A DNA stretch of 64,000 nt from Halichondria panicea (lineage: Eukaryota; Porifera; Demospongiae; Suberitida; Halichondriidae): the NCBI RefSeq assembly GCF_963675165.1, contig NC_087388.1:4035047-4099046 (forward strand), given 5' to 3'. The position numbers and the translations under genes are program-made. Shown here one piece after another: positions 21,873 to 34,900 of this stretch; within the stretch, counting starts at the first letter, position 1; each line of letters opens with the position of its first letter. The notes beneath the pieces are model-generated. The model was not told where the DNA came from, made no database searches, and was given only the letters and a program-made list of their open reading frames with translations.

Positions 21873-23562
21873 TTAACGTTCTTTAGCATAAGTTAGTAAT
21901 CGCTGATGAGCTCCTATCAAAGCTGCACTAGCTGCTTGATCAACCATTACTTGGGGAAGCCATCCCTGTATGATTGTATGATAACGAGGCATATTAAAAT
22001 TCAATTTTTAATTAGAATCATGAAGAACAAAGGTAAACGTGCACTTTAGAAGCTTGGTCTCTACACATACGATAACCTCAAGGTTTGTACTGAACAGAAT
22101 TTTTCATTCGATGCTTATCCTGTAACAGCGTAGGAAGATGGAATTTGTAGGTCATACTCTTAGAGAGATATTACTTACTGCATGGGAAAAGCCATGCAGT
22201 CTGATTGATATAATTATGAGTCTAACACTAACTGTTTTTCTTAATACTTCACACAAATCCAACAAGTGATATAATTATTATATTATAGCTACTGCGCATG
22301 CTCAAACTCTTTCTTCTGGATGGGGGTATTTTTGAGTCAATATACCCTGTGCAAGAAGTTTGTAGCAAAAGAAGGCGGGGTGAGCCTATTTTTGCGAGGT
22401 GCATGCAGACCACATACCTTCATTGATGAGTTGTAAACCCAAACAAAATGGCAACTGTCCTCACTTATAGGAGTTACCACAAAACCACATGGACCATTTT
22501 CACCTCTGCATGTGCATGTGTAACAAAACAATATGTAAAAGTAATAATTATAACTGGATCAATGTTGTGCAACCCTCTAACAAGCTTAATAGTATAGTAG
22601 CCACATGCATCCCCGGTACCCCACACCATGCAAGTGCTGACACCACAACCAGCTAATAATAATATAGCATAATATACTAGGAGCATGCAGAGCATGTGCG
22701 AGCGAGCAATTTGTGTTTGTTGTACAGTGCATGCATGATGTGGTAGTTTATTTATCGAATGAAATGAAATTAGTAACAGTGATTGTGTAACAGTGAATAT
22801 AAACAGAGTATAGTCTGATGCAGTGGATTAGATACGACTTCCTTGTGCCAGCTGTATACCCGTGACAATTATTCTGAGTGGTGTAGGGTTGTTGTGGTCT
22901 TTGACTGTGGTGTAACATTAAGATTCAAGGTGAAATATATGTATGAGTGAAAGTTCAGCATGAAAGAGCTGGCTATACAAACTAACATGAGGAGCAAGGT
23001 TAGGAGCAAGGAGATATTATCACTTCTTGCTGGGCCCAAATTACAAGATAGTATACTATACTGTGAACAATCCTTGCCGGGTAAGTAAGTTACTCTGACC
23101 TGTTGTAAGCGTGTCTGTGTGGCTTCAGAAGTTTCCATCTGAGCTGGTCTGACCTGCCGTAGTGCTGTATTGTCTAAAGGTGCTTGTGCAACTTCAGAAG
23201 TCTCCATCTGAGCTGCTCTGACCTGTCGTAGTGACTGGTCTCAATCTCTGTTTTGTCCTGTTGAGCTAGCAGGTTTATTATCACAAAAACACAAGACTTG
23301 GAAGTGAAACATGGCAAGTAAGCTGCTGTGACCTCCTGCAGGCGTGCCTGCATGTGTAATCTTAGGCTCAGAAGGTCCCCATCTGAGTTGCTCTGACCTG
23401 CTGTAGGCGTGCTTGTAGCCTCAAGAGTCTCTGTGTCTTGTCTGAGCCTTCGTTCCTGAGCTCTTGTGCCCATGCACAGCTTTCACGTAAAAGTTGGTAA
23501 AGGGTCACGAGTACAAAAAAAACAAATATCGTGCCGGTTCATGACACACACACACACACACA

Positions 23563-23606
<44 letters not shown>

Positions 23607-26600
23607 AAATTGCAACGTTCATCACTAGGAAGGGACTCGCTTCGCTCGCCCTAATAATGTGTATTATGCAAAGTTAGGGTATTATAATAATAATACTTTA
23701 GACTATACTTATGTGTGTAGGCCTGTGCCAAATATTCCGGAATAACTTTTGTAGGCAGTCTTTTTTACAATTTGAATAATAGGTACTGTGAAAATAGTTT
23801 GATGATAGTAGCTCAGAACACACCTACATTCACATGGCAGTATACTATTTGTTAGTCCAATCAATGTTGAAAAGTGACTTGAGCCCATTTTTTGGTGCTT
23901 TTTATTATAATGACCAGGGGGAAAAGGGGGGGGGGGGGCAATTGAAGGAAACATTTTTACTAAAAAAAGGTCAACTGTTTTTTTCAAGCCCAATCAGTGT
24001 AGCTTTCTGGTTATGAGTTGATTGATGACTTTTTATATATATCACATACATGCATAGTAGCAGGAGATAGCAGAAATGCATGAAGTCATCTTGCATGCTC
24101 TTCAGCTTCAAAAGTCTACAACATAGATCGTCTGCTATTTTGCATGCTATGCAATAATTAATTGTAGGCATATCCTGTGACATTGTTGCTCTAAGCCACA
24201 CCCACTTCGTTGAAAGTTGCAAAGAATGAGCTAGAGTATACACATATCTTATTTGAGCTAATCTACTGCATGCATGGTCTTCTATAGCAAGAAAGGGGGG
24301 GGGGGGGGGGCACATGCCCCTTGTGCCATGCACTGGATCCGCCATTGATGACCATGCATAACATTATTATGGGGAATGATCATGAATTAGGAATAATCGT
24401 GAATCTATAAAAAGCAACGATTAGATTGATTAGAAAACAGTTTTTTGTCGCCTTTAAAGATTGCCTACAAGTTTCATATAAGTACCCTATTATTTTTCAG
24501 CCACTGCATGTCTCATTAGAAGTTAAAGCAGTCCAAATGAGAGTGTCTAGTTAGCTCAAGCAGCTCACAGGGTAATAGTAAGAATAGTCGGTGCATGTAT
24601 AGTACTTTAGGTTTTACTTGTGTGTATACCGACAATTCATAAGGCATTCCAAATATTGGAGCCGGTTCATATAATTATAGCACACATTTGAGGGAAAAAC
24701 AATTATTAACATAGAGTATATATATAGAGGTTACGGGTTTTACGGGATTGCGTTTATACATGTATAATAAAGGAGCGCATTTATCGTTAATTGGATCACC
24801 ATAACCAAATACATTATTATTAACTCACCTGACTTTCCCTTTTTCCTCGGGCTTCAAATCTGTGACGATTGACTGGCTTGCTAAGTAATATGCACCCTTA
24901 GTGAATGCTGCTTTCCTCGCCGAAACAAAATCTCTGTTAATAACGGTAAGCAAAAGGACAGTCGCACACTTTGCTTACTAAGATAATACTTGACAAAATT
25001 TAACACATTTTTTCTGGAAACTGATGACCTAGGTAATGATTATGAGTGCAATTTGCAGGCATGCATAATACATATACAAAATTCCAATATGTACATAGTT
25101 TACACTATATAATATGCATGTACACAATACTCCCACCTTGCAGCAATGGGTCCCAGGGCATTACTGATGGTGCAGATTATATCAGTTGCATTATCCACAC
25201 GATACACAATCTGTCAGAACAGAAAATAAAATGCCAGTGTTTGACCTTCATAAAGTTTGTCATATACTGTATACTGAAATTTAAAGTTTCATATACCATT
25301 GGATTCCTTGTTAAAAAGCGCTTCTATCTATAATTATGCTGTAAAGCTGGAAAGCTCCAACCAGCTAAAAGTTAGCATTTTCCATGTAGAAGTCCCAGGC
25401 ATACTTGTCCACCACATAAAGCATAAATGAAGCCATAATTAACCACTAAGAAGCCTCCTATAGAAACTTTTACTTGCACTGCATTTATCCTTGAGCAGCT
25501 GTAGCAGTCTACACACACACAAACACAAACTATATACCTCGCTTGCGGATGCTAATCGAGACATAATGAATGACAAGCAGTGCTACGCGTATATAGCTCC
25601 ACTTGTTCCTCCTAGCAGTGAGCCCCACCCTTTTTTCTCTGTATTTTCCGCACCCATGCTTGTCAACCAGTGTCTAGCTTTGTTTTGGCTGTGTAGTGAA
25701 CTGTGGTCTGTGGTTTGTAGCACTGCCTGTATCAGGAACTGCACAATCAGATGTGCCGTTTCTGGGAAGTGTTGCTAACATAACTAGAGCACTAAAGTGC
25801 AAACCCTCGGCTGGTGACATGATTATAAAGAAACCAGAAGAGTGATGTAATGCAGTGTATGTAGTGATGTAGTGATGTATGACTGAGCTGTCTAGCACAG
25901 TAACTCAGGAGCAATAAAACTAAACCAGACTGGAAACATTGAGAACAGAGTTTTAGCGGTATATATATGAGGCATGCACATGCAGTGGACTAGGTCCTGA
26001 GTCTAGGATCACAGCAAAGAAGCCTGGAGTCTCATGCAGAGAAGTATGGCTCCTGGAGTAGGATCCTAGAGTCAGCTAACAGAGCAACAAACAAGTCACA
26101 ATTCTATAGCTTTCTATTGTAGTGACTCTTTTCCAGACACACACACACATACATGACACAATGCACACACACACAGACACACACTACCGTATACCTCGCT
26201 TGCGCATGCACACCGAGGCATAATAAATTAGTACTACGTACTATCAAGTGATAATGACGCAGGAGCAGGCAAATGCGCAGTTCAACACTTTAAATTTACT
26301 CTTATATCTACTTTTGTTACATTCCAATTAAAACATGTACTGTACGTACCTCATTCCCTCCACACTGCGTGTTCCATTCAGTGGTATTATCTCCAGGATA
26401 CAAGATGGACCAAAGATGCTGTGCTGAAGTCTCAATAAAACTCTGCATGCATGATGTGAGAATTACTCTATGAACAATTAATTAAAGTAGTAAACGTGTG
26501 CAGACAATAATATTTACTTACCTCTAGCTTAAGCACCTTTCTCCCACCAATATGCTTGCTGTAGCACGTAATCTCATTCTAAAAGGATTCAACAATACAT

Positions 26601-29069
26601 TCACATGCAGCAATTAATTTTGATAGCAATGAGTACATAATTATCTTTAACCCTTTTGATGTCAGATGTACTAGTAAATGAAAAATGTTATATACAATGT
26701 GGTAGAAATCAAATCCAAAAATTGTTCATTCATTTTTGGTAAGGTTTCATATTGAATGTGTTCTGGTTGCCTAGCAACCTATATTAAAGTGAAGAGATAT
26801 CTCTAAAGCCGGGCGCGGGCGAGGAGATTCCAGACAAGACATACCATAGAAACTGGATTATTAGCACATGCATGCGCTCTTGGGGTCAATAGCAGAGTTC
26901 TATACGTTTATATTCGAGAATGCGCCTATAATTATAATGCAGTTATTTTTGAGCCCCACTCAGTAACCAGACATTATAATATTATTATATATATTATTTA
27001 CATCATATTATCATATTGACCAAGAACTTGGAATAAAAGGCCGTGTCTCACATTCTCTCAGCATGATCAGACAAGGTAACAGCATGCCCATTTTTACCTC
27101 GAGTGATTCTCATCAATAACCAGTCTTCACAGCCATCCATGCAGAGCTTCAAAATGTTTGCTGAAGACTGTTATCCTATAGCTAGACACTTGCTACACTA
27201 TAATATAGCACACTATTTTAACAAAAGAGAGCTCACAAGGGACTCATAAGTATTATTGGTTTGATCCAAACCGCATATAAAGTTTAGATTTTTCTGACCC
27301 TGCATAGTCATGCAATAGTAAAATTGCACAATACCGTATTACTGGCGTGTGAAAAACCTTTTTGAATGAGCCAAATCAGCAGAAAAGTTGACCCTTTGCG
27401 ATCTAACTATTGTGTTCTGGCAAGGATCGTGTGTATTTACTATACTAATAATTGCAGATTTTATTGTTGCGAATTGCAAATGTTTGCAATTGATGGTTGC
27501 AAAACATTCTAGTAATACGGTACAAGCTATACAGAATGATGACACTCCTAAGTCTCTGGCAGCAAGTACTTGTAACATAATTAGCTAAGAACAGTCCGGT
27601 ATGACATAACTGACTTACAACTTTCTTCACACTCCATCTATCATTGTTTTTCGTTAACTCAATGAGCCCCTTCAAAGCTGACAGAGCAATTCTCCTTACC
27701 ACCTGGTCCTGAATACCAATAAGTTAATGACACGATTAATTATTGATTGTGCATGCCGCATGTCATTATACATGTACACAACTTAAGGTTAGGATATAGT
27801 GTTCGCCCACGCAAGAAAGTGGGCGTTCCCGCTCAGCATCTGTACAGCAATTTTGGTAACGCTAGCTACAAAACTTCTGCGTCAGTTTTCTACCTTCTTA
27901 GCTGATGATCATGTCCTATTTAAGCATGATCTAATTAAACAAGGTGTGGGGCAGGGCCAGATGTAAAACTATCATAGAGAATCAAGACTCTGCAGCTGCA
28001 GCGCTCACTTTACTATTTATTTTTGGTTCATTTTTGCGTATTGATAGTACAAAAGAGCAGATACGACAGAACAAGTATTACAATAAAGCAATATCTAAGC
28101 ATCTGGCTCTAAGTAAGGTAAGTATAGATCTTGTCATAGAGCTCTTGCATGTCACTCCATGGCCTCTGTATAGTTCTAGAAAACTGACGCCAAAATAAGC
28201 GAGTGTCCACCACAGATCTCTGATGGCTATTCTGTACTCTTCATGTACTAGAAAAAGGAAAGACAGACAGTTTTAGCTTGAATATGAACATTATCATTGC
28301 CTGTATATTGATACAAACTCTTTATTAACTTACAATGGCCATGAAATAAATAAAAACATTATCTCATGAATAATTAATGAGCAAACACTATATCCTAACC
28401 TTAACATTGAAGCATACTGTACGAGACAGTATAAATGTCCAACCAAATGCACTTACTTTAGCACACATTTGAATTGAATGTCATTGCTAAAATTAATGCT
28501 ATTGCATCCACGTCCAGTAATGCCATCAATATATTGGTCAAGTGTATGCATCTATAGCTATTGCTATAATTACAGACTGAGAGATATCGAAGCCAAAACA
28601 CACAGTCACTCAGAAGGTCAAACCAAATCCACGTGTAATTAATAAGACAATTAACTTTAGAGTTTGAATTTTATTGCTATTGCATGCTACATGAGCTAGT
28701 AGATTTATATATAACGTATATAGCAGGTATATCCATTCGATGGTATAAAACTTTCACAGGATGACTGTTAGAAAGATTTTCGCGAAGTTAATGTTCGCGG
28801 AATACCATGCATGCAGGTTTCTGCAGCATGCATGTATATTAAATGTGTGGGTATAAATGTTCGCGGTATATGCGAAAACCACAAACATTTATACCCTCAA
28901 AATATACCTGCTATATAATACTACATTGATAAGAATCACATCAGGGAACTCGTATTATGCTCACCAGGTTTGTTGAACAATCATCGATGTTACAGTCAGA
29001 GCTGTTTTCATCACTCAAGGCTACCTCTTCTTCAGAGATCATAAAGTCTTTCAGTGATTCATTCATCAT
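21873..29069 (-). CDS. START-domain lipid-transfer protein (STARD3-like, START only)
   Basis: Eight exons: 29069-28965, 27708-27619, 26578-26522, 26442-26350, 25210-25137, 24933-24829, 22505-22418 and 21965-21873. All have GT-AG junctions and the phases join, giving about 234 residues. Exon 1 encodes a short acidic leader beginning MMNESLKDF (ISEEEVALSDENSSD). The rest is one START domain: EWNTQC, YRVDNATDI, RDFVSARKAAF, ENGPCGFVV, CHFVWVYNSSM, GWLPQVMVDQA. START folds bind a sterol, phospholipid or ceramide in a hydrophobic tunnel. Without the MENTAL membrane anchor this protein should be soluble. Exons 3-7 have exactly the sizes (57, 93, 74, 105, 88 nt) of those in the STARD3 homologue at 30743-41145, so the two are tandem duplicates. 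A TATAAAAG box lies at 29094-29101, very near the ATG. Confidence 0.85.
22283..22403. mobile_element. Remnant of the 43314-44049 element family
   Basis: The segment from CTACTGCGCATGCTCAA to the terminal TTTTTGCGAGG matches the right end of the 736-bp element at 43314-44049 (shared GTGCAAGAA.TT.GAAGCAAAAGA core). The left end is not present. It ends only about 14 bp from the splice donor of the START-only gene's seventh exon. Confidence 0.6.
22990..23660 (-). pseudogene. Second Helitron-like remnant with TETxEATQxRL repeats
   Basis: On the minus strand, from about 23473 down to 23020, broken frames encode tandem units such as METSEATQTRLQQVR, METSEVAQAP and TETLEATSTP separated by VTYLP/AAYLP blocks. 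These are the same type of degenerate repeat as in the 1740-2260 remnant. The preceding noncoding leader (23490-23650, with GGACTCGCTTCGCTCGCCC and AACAAATATCGTGCCGG) is the inverted match of 1570-1735. So both loci derive from one Helitron-like family. No replicase or helicase motifs are visible, and stops and frameshifts break it. Confidence 0.5.
23543..23603. repeat. (CA)n microsatellite
   Basis: About 30 CA dinucleotides with one TA interruption, embedded in the leader of the Helitron-like remnant. The counterpart leader at 1570-1735 has instead a (TATG)n run near 1625-1648. Confidence 0.95.
27333..27521. mobile_element. MITE, TACCGTATTACT ends
   Basis: Inverted ends TACCGTATTACTGG (left) and CTAGTAATACGGTA (right) surround a GAACACAATAG/GGCAAGGATCGTG core shared with 11341-11540 and 15361-15545. 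It lies in the second intron of the START-only gene. Confidence 0.65.
27783..28404. mobile_element. 622-bp element with TTAA-flanked TIRs
   Basis: Left end TTAAGGTTAGGATATAGTGTT, right end AACACTATATCCTAACCTTAA: a perfect 20-bp inverted repeat whose outermost four bases are TTAA. If TTAA is the duplicated target this fits the piggyBac superfamily. If it is part of the TIR, another class is possible. An 84-codon plus-strand frame inside (27944-28198) has no recognisable transposase motif. The element sits in intron 1 of the START-only gene. Confidence 0.7.
28720..28918. mobile_element. MITE, TATAGCAGGTATAT ends
   Basis: Imperfect foldback. TATAGCAGGTATAT on the left is matched by ATATACCTGCTATAT on the right, with internal GGTATAAATGTTCGCGG/AACATTTATACC arms. 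A diverged relative of the TACCGTATAGC family. It lies in intron 1 of the START-only gene. Confidence 0.55.
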
Positions 29070-29109
29070 GTATAGTTGTTGCTGCATTTATAGCTTTTAT
29101 AACTGTGTG

Positions 29110-30742
29110 TTATATTGGGTGGGATATATATCTGCGTTAATCAGTCCATGCATACATATTATGTAGATCTCTATAGACATAGATATAACCGTGAATCTAA
29201 CCGTATTCTCACTTAGTTTACATGTTGTAGCTATAAAATGTATGCGTTATATAGGACACACTTTACCCTAGCTTTATAGCTGTATCCTTGCATTAATTGC
29301 TAAACATTAATTTTAATAAAAAAACTGTGAATCTATACTAAGAGCAGCAGAGAGTGTTGTGAGAAGGTACCAATTCTTTTTTAACTTTAAACTTTGGAGT
29401 ACTTGCATGCATGTATGCTTGAATGTGTTGACAGAGAAAACATTACCGCAATAGTTTGCTAAGTAATCTGTATTTAATTGGAGAGAACATTTTAATTGAA
29501 CAAACTCATAAGTGGGTGTGAAATGAGTTGTAGTAAATAATTATAACGGCAAGAGTATTAACAGTTTTTGTAGACAAGAAAAGGACTGTACATGTCTACT
29601 TTCAATAATTATAGGAAAGTCGAAGTAATGGCAATGGTCTCACTATAATTATTACTTCTCCTCGTCTAATAATAATCAATCACTAAACATAAGACTGCAT
29701 GTAAAACTCAAACTATTATTAGTGAAAACAACGAAATGTATTAAAAGCCTAATTATATGATTGCATGGTTGTTAGTGATCATTTGCTCCCTAACAGTCTA
29801 GTGGGGTACGTTAAAAACAGTTTATATACATGAACAATTATAAATTATAAACACCCCTATACTCCATTCAGCTGTACTGTACGTCCGTTAGTCATGCATG
29901 CACATGGGCAAACACTATAGACAGTCACACGTCTAGGCAAACTTAGTCTACATCATGCATGCAGTACGTAGATTAACGTAATTCATGGTGTGGTAACTAT
30001 CCATACTGTGTTACTGATCTATGTATAATTATAGATCAACATGAACAGCATGCAGTAGATTATGTGTATAGACGTATCTACTGAATCTACCACACGTTTT
30101 GGAGATGATTCTTCGATTGCTGGATTGTTTCACTTGTTTCAGGTGCTAATAGAGATCTGTATAGAGATATCCCACTCGGCAATCTGCACTTAGTAGTATA
30201 GATAGGTAAAGATCGATCCATCAGCAGTCAAAAATTAAGGAGAGAGCTGCCTTTTATTTTTATATTGGGAACCATTTCATGTTAGATTTCTCATGCATGC
30301 ATATCGAATTGAACTTGGTGGAATTATCTCGGCCTGAACACATATAATTTTATAGCATGAGTGGCCATAATTTTAAAGTTTGACATGTGCATGTGACGTC
30401 AATGTTTATGGTCCGCTTATCTGAGGAATAGCGTGGGCAATTTGAAAGTAATAGGCAATAATGTCTTGAGCATAATCCTTCAGACCCTGCATGCCTATAC
30501 TTTACAATTGAAACAACAAAATTTAATGCATGAACAAAAATGAGCACACAGTAATAATTATGTGAAAAAGGTGATGGTGAACTTATACACTATTGTGTAA
30601 CTGAACAAAAAAATAACACACCTTCAGGTGTTCTCAACACAAAATGTCTACATGACTTGTATACATGTAAAAAAAAAAACACGCGTCTTTGCAGAGAAAG
30701 GGTAATGCAGTCCTTGGCAAAAGAGAGAGACTACAAAACCAG
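29110..30742. other. Intergenic region between the two START genes
   Basis: No coding potential found. Rich in TAATTATA and ATGCATGC motifs. It should contain the promoter of the START-only gene (right-to-left) and the 3' UTR of the STARD3 homologue. Confidence 0.4.
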
Positions 30743-31524
30743 CTAGGTCCGATTTCGATTGTTCCTTTGTTCTCGTGCATAGATTAGTAGCTGTTGAAAG
30801 GCACCAATGAGAGCGGTGGATACCGTCTGGTCCACTACAGCCTGGGGGAGCCAGCCCTGGGGAGGGGGAGGGGGAAGGTGAGAGAGAAGCTGATAAGAGA
30901 GTATTTCGATTGAAGGAGTTTACATTCTGTAAGTGAACCTCTCTATACAAAAAAATGCATGAAAATCCAATTCACTCGCTAGTCACTAGTGTGAGATAAT
31001 ATTTTTTAGGCTGTATAATAATAACGGATGTATTACAGTCTAAGGTCACCCTAAGGCCATGCAAAGTCAATTTGTAGTTCCTAGGCCCCTCGTGCTTGGA
31101 TTTTGGCAGCTTTCTAATATCACGTGACCTCAAATTAGAGGCACTAAAAGAAAAGGATGAATTTGTATGGTTTGTTTGTCATGAATATAATTACGACTCA
31201 AATTAATTATGCACTTCCGGTTATTGAAGAAGTTGGGGGTATTTTCAATTAAAATTCTACGAAATCATTATCCTTAATATTTATCATTGTCTCAATCCGT
31301 TTGCTATTTTAGAATAATAGCCTGAGAAACTACAAATTGACTTTGTGTGACCTAAAGAAGGGCCACCTGTTATAATTACAACGGCTGTGTAACCGCACAA
31401 CAAAGGTGTTCCATACATGCACATACCTTTAGATTAGAGTTGTAGATCCATATGAACTGACACCTGCTGGAGTTGATAGGAATGACTATGTAGCCATTGG
31501 GCCCACAATCTCCTCTGTGAATGT

Positions 31525-31608
<84 letters not shown>

Positions 31609-31816
31609 AGAATGGTATATAGGGGGTGGGATCAGGCTTTCCGACAACAAATTACTGACTCAGTTTAAAATTAGAAACAGCTCAACGTTTTTTAAATGCT
31701 ATCCGATCTTACATGTAGTAACACTGTACCTACATGTAGGTCATAGGAAGCTCTTTAGTATTAGTTAACAGAAACAAAAAAAGAGCATGTACGTGTGTGT
31801 GTGTGTGTGCGCATGC

Positions 31817-31852
<36 letters not shown>

Positions 31853-31884
31853 ATGCGTGCGTGTGTGTGTGTGTGTGCGCATGC

Positions 31885-31930
<46 letters not shown>

Positions 31931-34900
31931 ATGCGTGCGTGCGTGTGTGTGTGTGTGTGTGTGTGTGGAGAAGGCAGAATTTGAAGGTAGTGTACTGCAT
32001 ATCACATGCACAAAAATTGCAGTTGCAGATATCTTAGGGATCTATGTAAATGAACCAATGTATTTACAACAGCTAACGATGGACCTCACCTAACTTTCCC
32101 ACTCTGCTCCGGCTTGAGATCAGTGACAACACTCTTACTGCACGAGTAGTAAGCCCCATCCCGGAAGGCTATCCTCCGGGCAGACACAAAGTCCCTGAAA
32201 AAGTTAAGTTACTATGTAAAATGTACCCCAGTGGGTTTTCTAACTACATGTATCAAAGCTACTATAATTATACTGTAAGTTTCTGCCACCTCGAAGAGAG
32301 TGGGCCGTAGAGACTGTGTACCATTGCGCTAGAAATAATTTATATGCAATTTTAAGGCTGCTACGAAAACGTTATGCGATCAATCAATTTATTTACTCGA
32401 TTAAACGCCGCAATTTCAATGGAGATTGAACAGGCCTCCAATAAAGGCCGATAATTATGTGATATGATAGGTACTCATATAAATAGCAATTAGTTTGCAT
32501 TGCGCATATATTTCTAGCATTACGGTATCACCGAATTAATGCATAAAATGCTAATCAAGTTAAAGGAGAAACCAGGTTGCATGGTAGACTGAAATTTTAT
32601 GTGTATATACATTACATGTGTATATACATTACATGTACATATCATCTTATGTGCTTGCTCACCTTGATGACACAGGGCCCATGGCAGCAGACACAGTGTA
32701 CACAATATCTGTGGCCTGGTCCACTCGATGCACTGTCTGCAGGGGAAGGAGCAAACACAACACAACATGAAACGGTACAAGCAAAACTGCATACAGTTTG
32801 AGCCTATAAACAATACTGCACAGACATAATCAGTTCTAACCGTAATAAGGTACAGCTAGGTTAAAATTAATGCTGCCACATACATGTATGAGTGGCCATA
32901 TAAAGCAAAAGTAGAGTTTTACAGTTCACATAATTATACATGTAGCCCCCAGGAAGCTCTGTAAATGATGTACATGTACTCCGTGCTCAAGCAAATGAGA
33001 GTTCCATACAAGATGGTACAGAAAGATCACCCACCTCGTTAATAACACAGGACTGGTTCCATTCGTAGGTGCTGTCTCCAGGGTATAGGATGCTCCACAG
33101 TCGCTGGGCAGACACCTCAACTACACCCTGAGAGAAACGATTATTCTAAGAACCGTATGCTTGACACTAGTAACAATTCATCAATAGGAAGATTAGCATT
33201 TGCGTACTCGCAATATATGCATCTATAAAATTAATTATAATTATAGCCTTTGTTATTGTTCTATTCTTAAAGCTAGATGTACGTGTACATGCAGTATAAT
33301 ATAGGAATGCATGTAAATATTATTTGTACATCTAGTGTGTATAATTATGGATAATGCTGCAAGTACATGTGCATAATGTATCATTCATCATTGAGATATT
33401 AAGTGGAGGTATATTTTACAGACATACACTTACATCTAACTTGAGCACTTTCCGTCCATTAATTGTCTTTGTGTAACACTTAATGTTGCTCTGTAAGATG
33501 AACAGAACATTGAATACCGGGTAACCATACCAGCCAGTGTATAGTATTAGGAGTGCATGAATAAGAGTATCCGACTCCCACGCACTTCTATATACAAGGT
33601 GTTTTTTTGTGAGTGCAATCATACTACGTATTCACACACTCCTGATAGTATCAACTACATGTTGTACACAACCAAAGTCTTAGCTGGGAGATAGCCCAAA
33701 CGCAAAAAATGCAGCCACATTTACCTTCAAACACACAAGTACATCATGCTAGCCCTTCCACTGACACATGCTTACCACAGTCCTATCTAGATTCCAGCCG
33801 TCATTGTTCCTGGTCATCTCTGTCACCCCTTCCAGAGCAATCACTGACTCACGATGGATAACCTGGTCCTGGGGGGGGGGGGTACTAACATTGCAGCGGT
33901 GCTCACAAGTATCCATAAGTTTAACCTTTCAAATACACGGCAGACCCTTGAAGAGTGTTACCTACATACTTAGAGGCTGGCTTAGAAAATTAAAAAGGAA
34001 CGGGAACTTTTTATTGCTGATGGGTACTGTACATAATAGTCAGAGGTTGGCTTAGAAAATTAACAAAGGTATGTTACATAGTCAAGAGAAGTTGGTAACA
34101 CCAAAAAAACAAGACCGTAAGACATTTGCTCTACCTCAGGAGATAGGTTTCTCTCGTACTCTGGGCTGACTTCCTCACTGAAGAACGCCGGCTCCTCACT
34201 TATGGGGGGCAATTCATCCTCTATCGTACGCTCTACCATCACAGGGGACCCTAGGGTACACAAATTAATTAAAACATTAAGACAACAAATTTGAGCGTAT
34301 ACACATAGAAAACTCCGGCTTAAGAGCTATGTACATGTACATACATGCAAGAGATGTTGCACAGAGTGAGATACATAAACTGGTCTTATTCACTCTCATT
34401 CACTCTCGCAATATTATATGGGAAGACAAATTCAAGATCCAAAGTAGAGTCTATAGAGATCCAGTAGACAATGCGATTCGAGCCATGTAGCAGCTCAAGT
34501 AACTTTCAGCTAGCACTAATACACATTATAAACTTTCACGTACCTATAAACAACTAGACATGTGTCGTAGAGAAACTAAACAATTCCATACCGTAGATGG
34601 ACATTTTATCTCATGTAAAGTGTTAGCTAGCTGGCTGATTTGTAGAAATTTTGCTATGGCAGATTATTATTGAAACATTTTCTTAGACACATTTAATTTT
34701 CACAATGGGCATTAATAACCAAATTAGACCGGCTTTGGGAAAACCAAAATTGTATAGATAATACAGGCATTCAAATTGCTAATGACAGCTGCTGCTTGTT
34801 ATTTATTATCAGTATATATAATTTCACATTCAGATGAAGATACCGTATAGCTGGCGGGTACATTTCGAGAGTACAATCTTTCGCGGAAAAGAAAAGATTT

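Noticed and set aside
31730-32093. Long open frames on both strands (poly Cys-Val and His-Thr)
   Set aside because: They are translations of the GT/GCGCATGC microsatellite, open in all frames by repetition. They lie in an intron of the STARD3 homologue.
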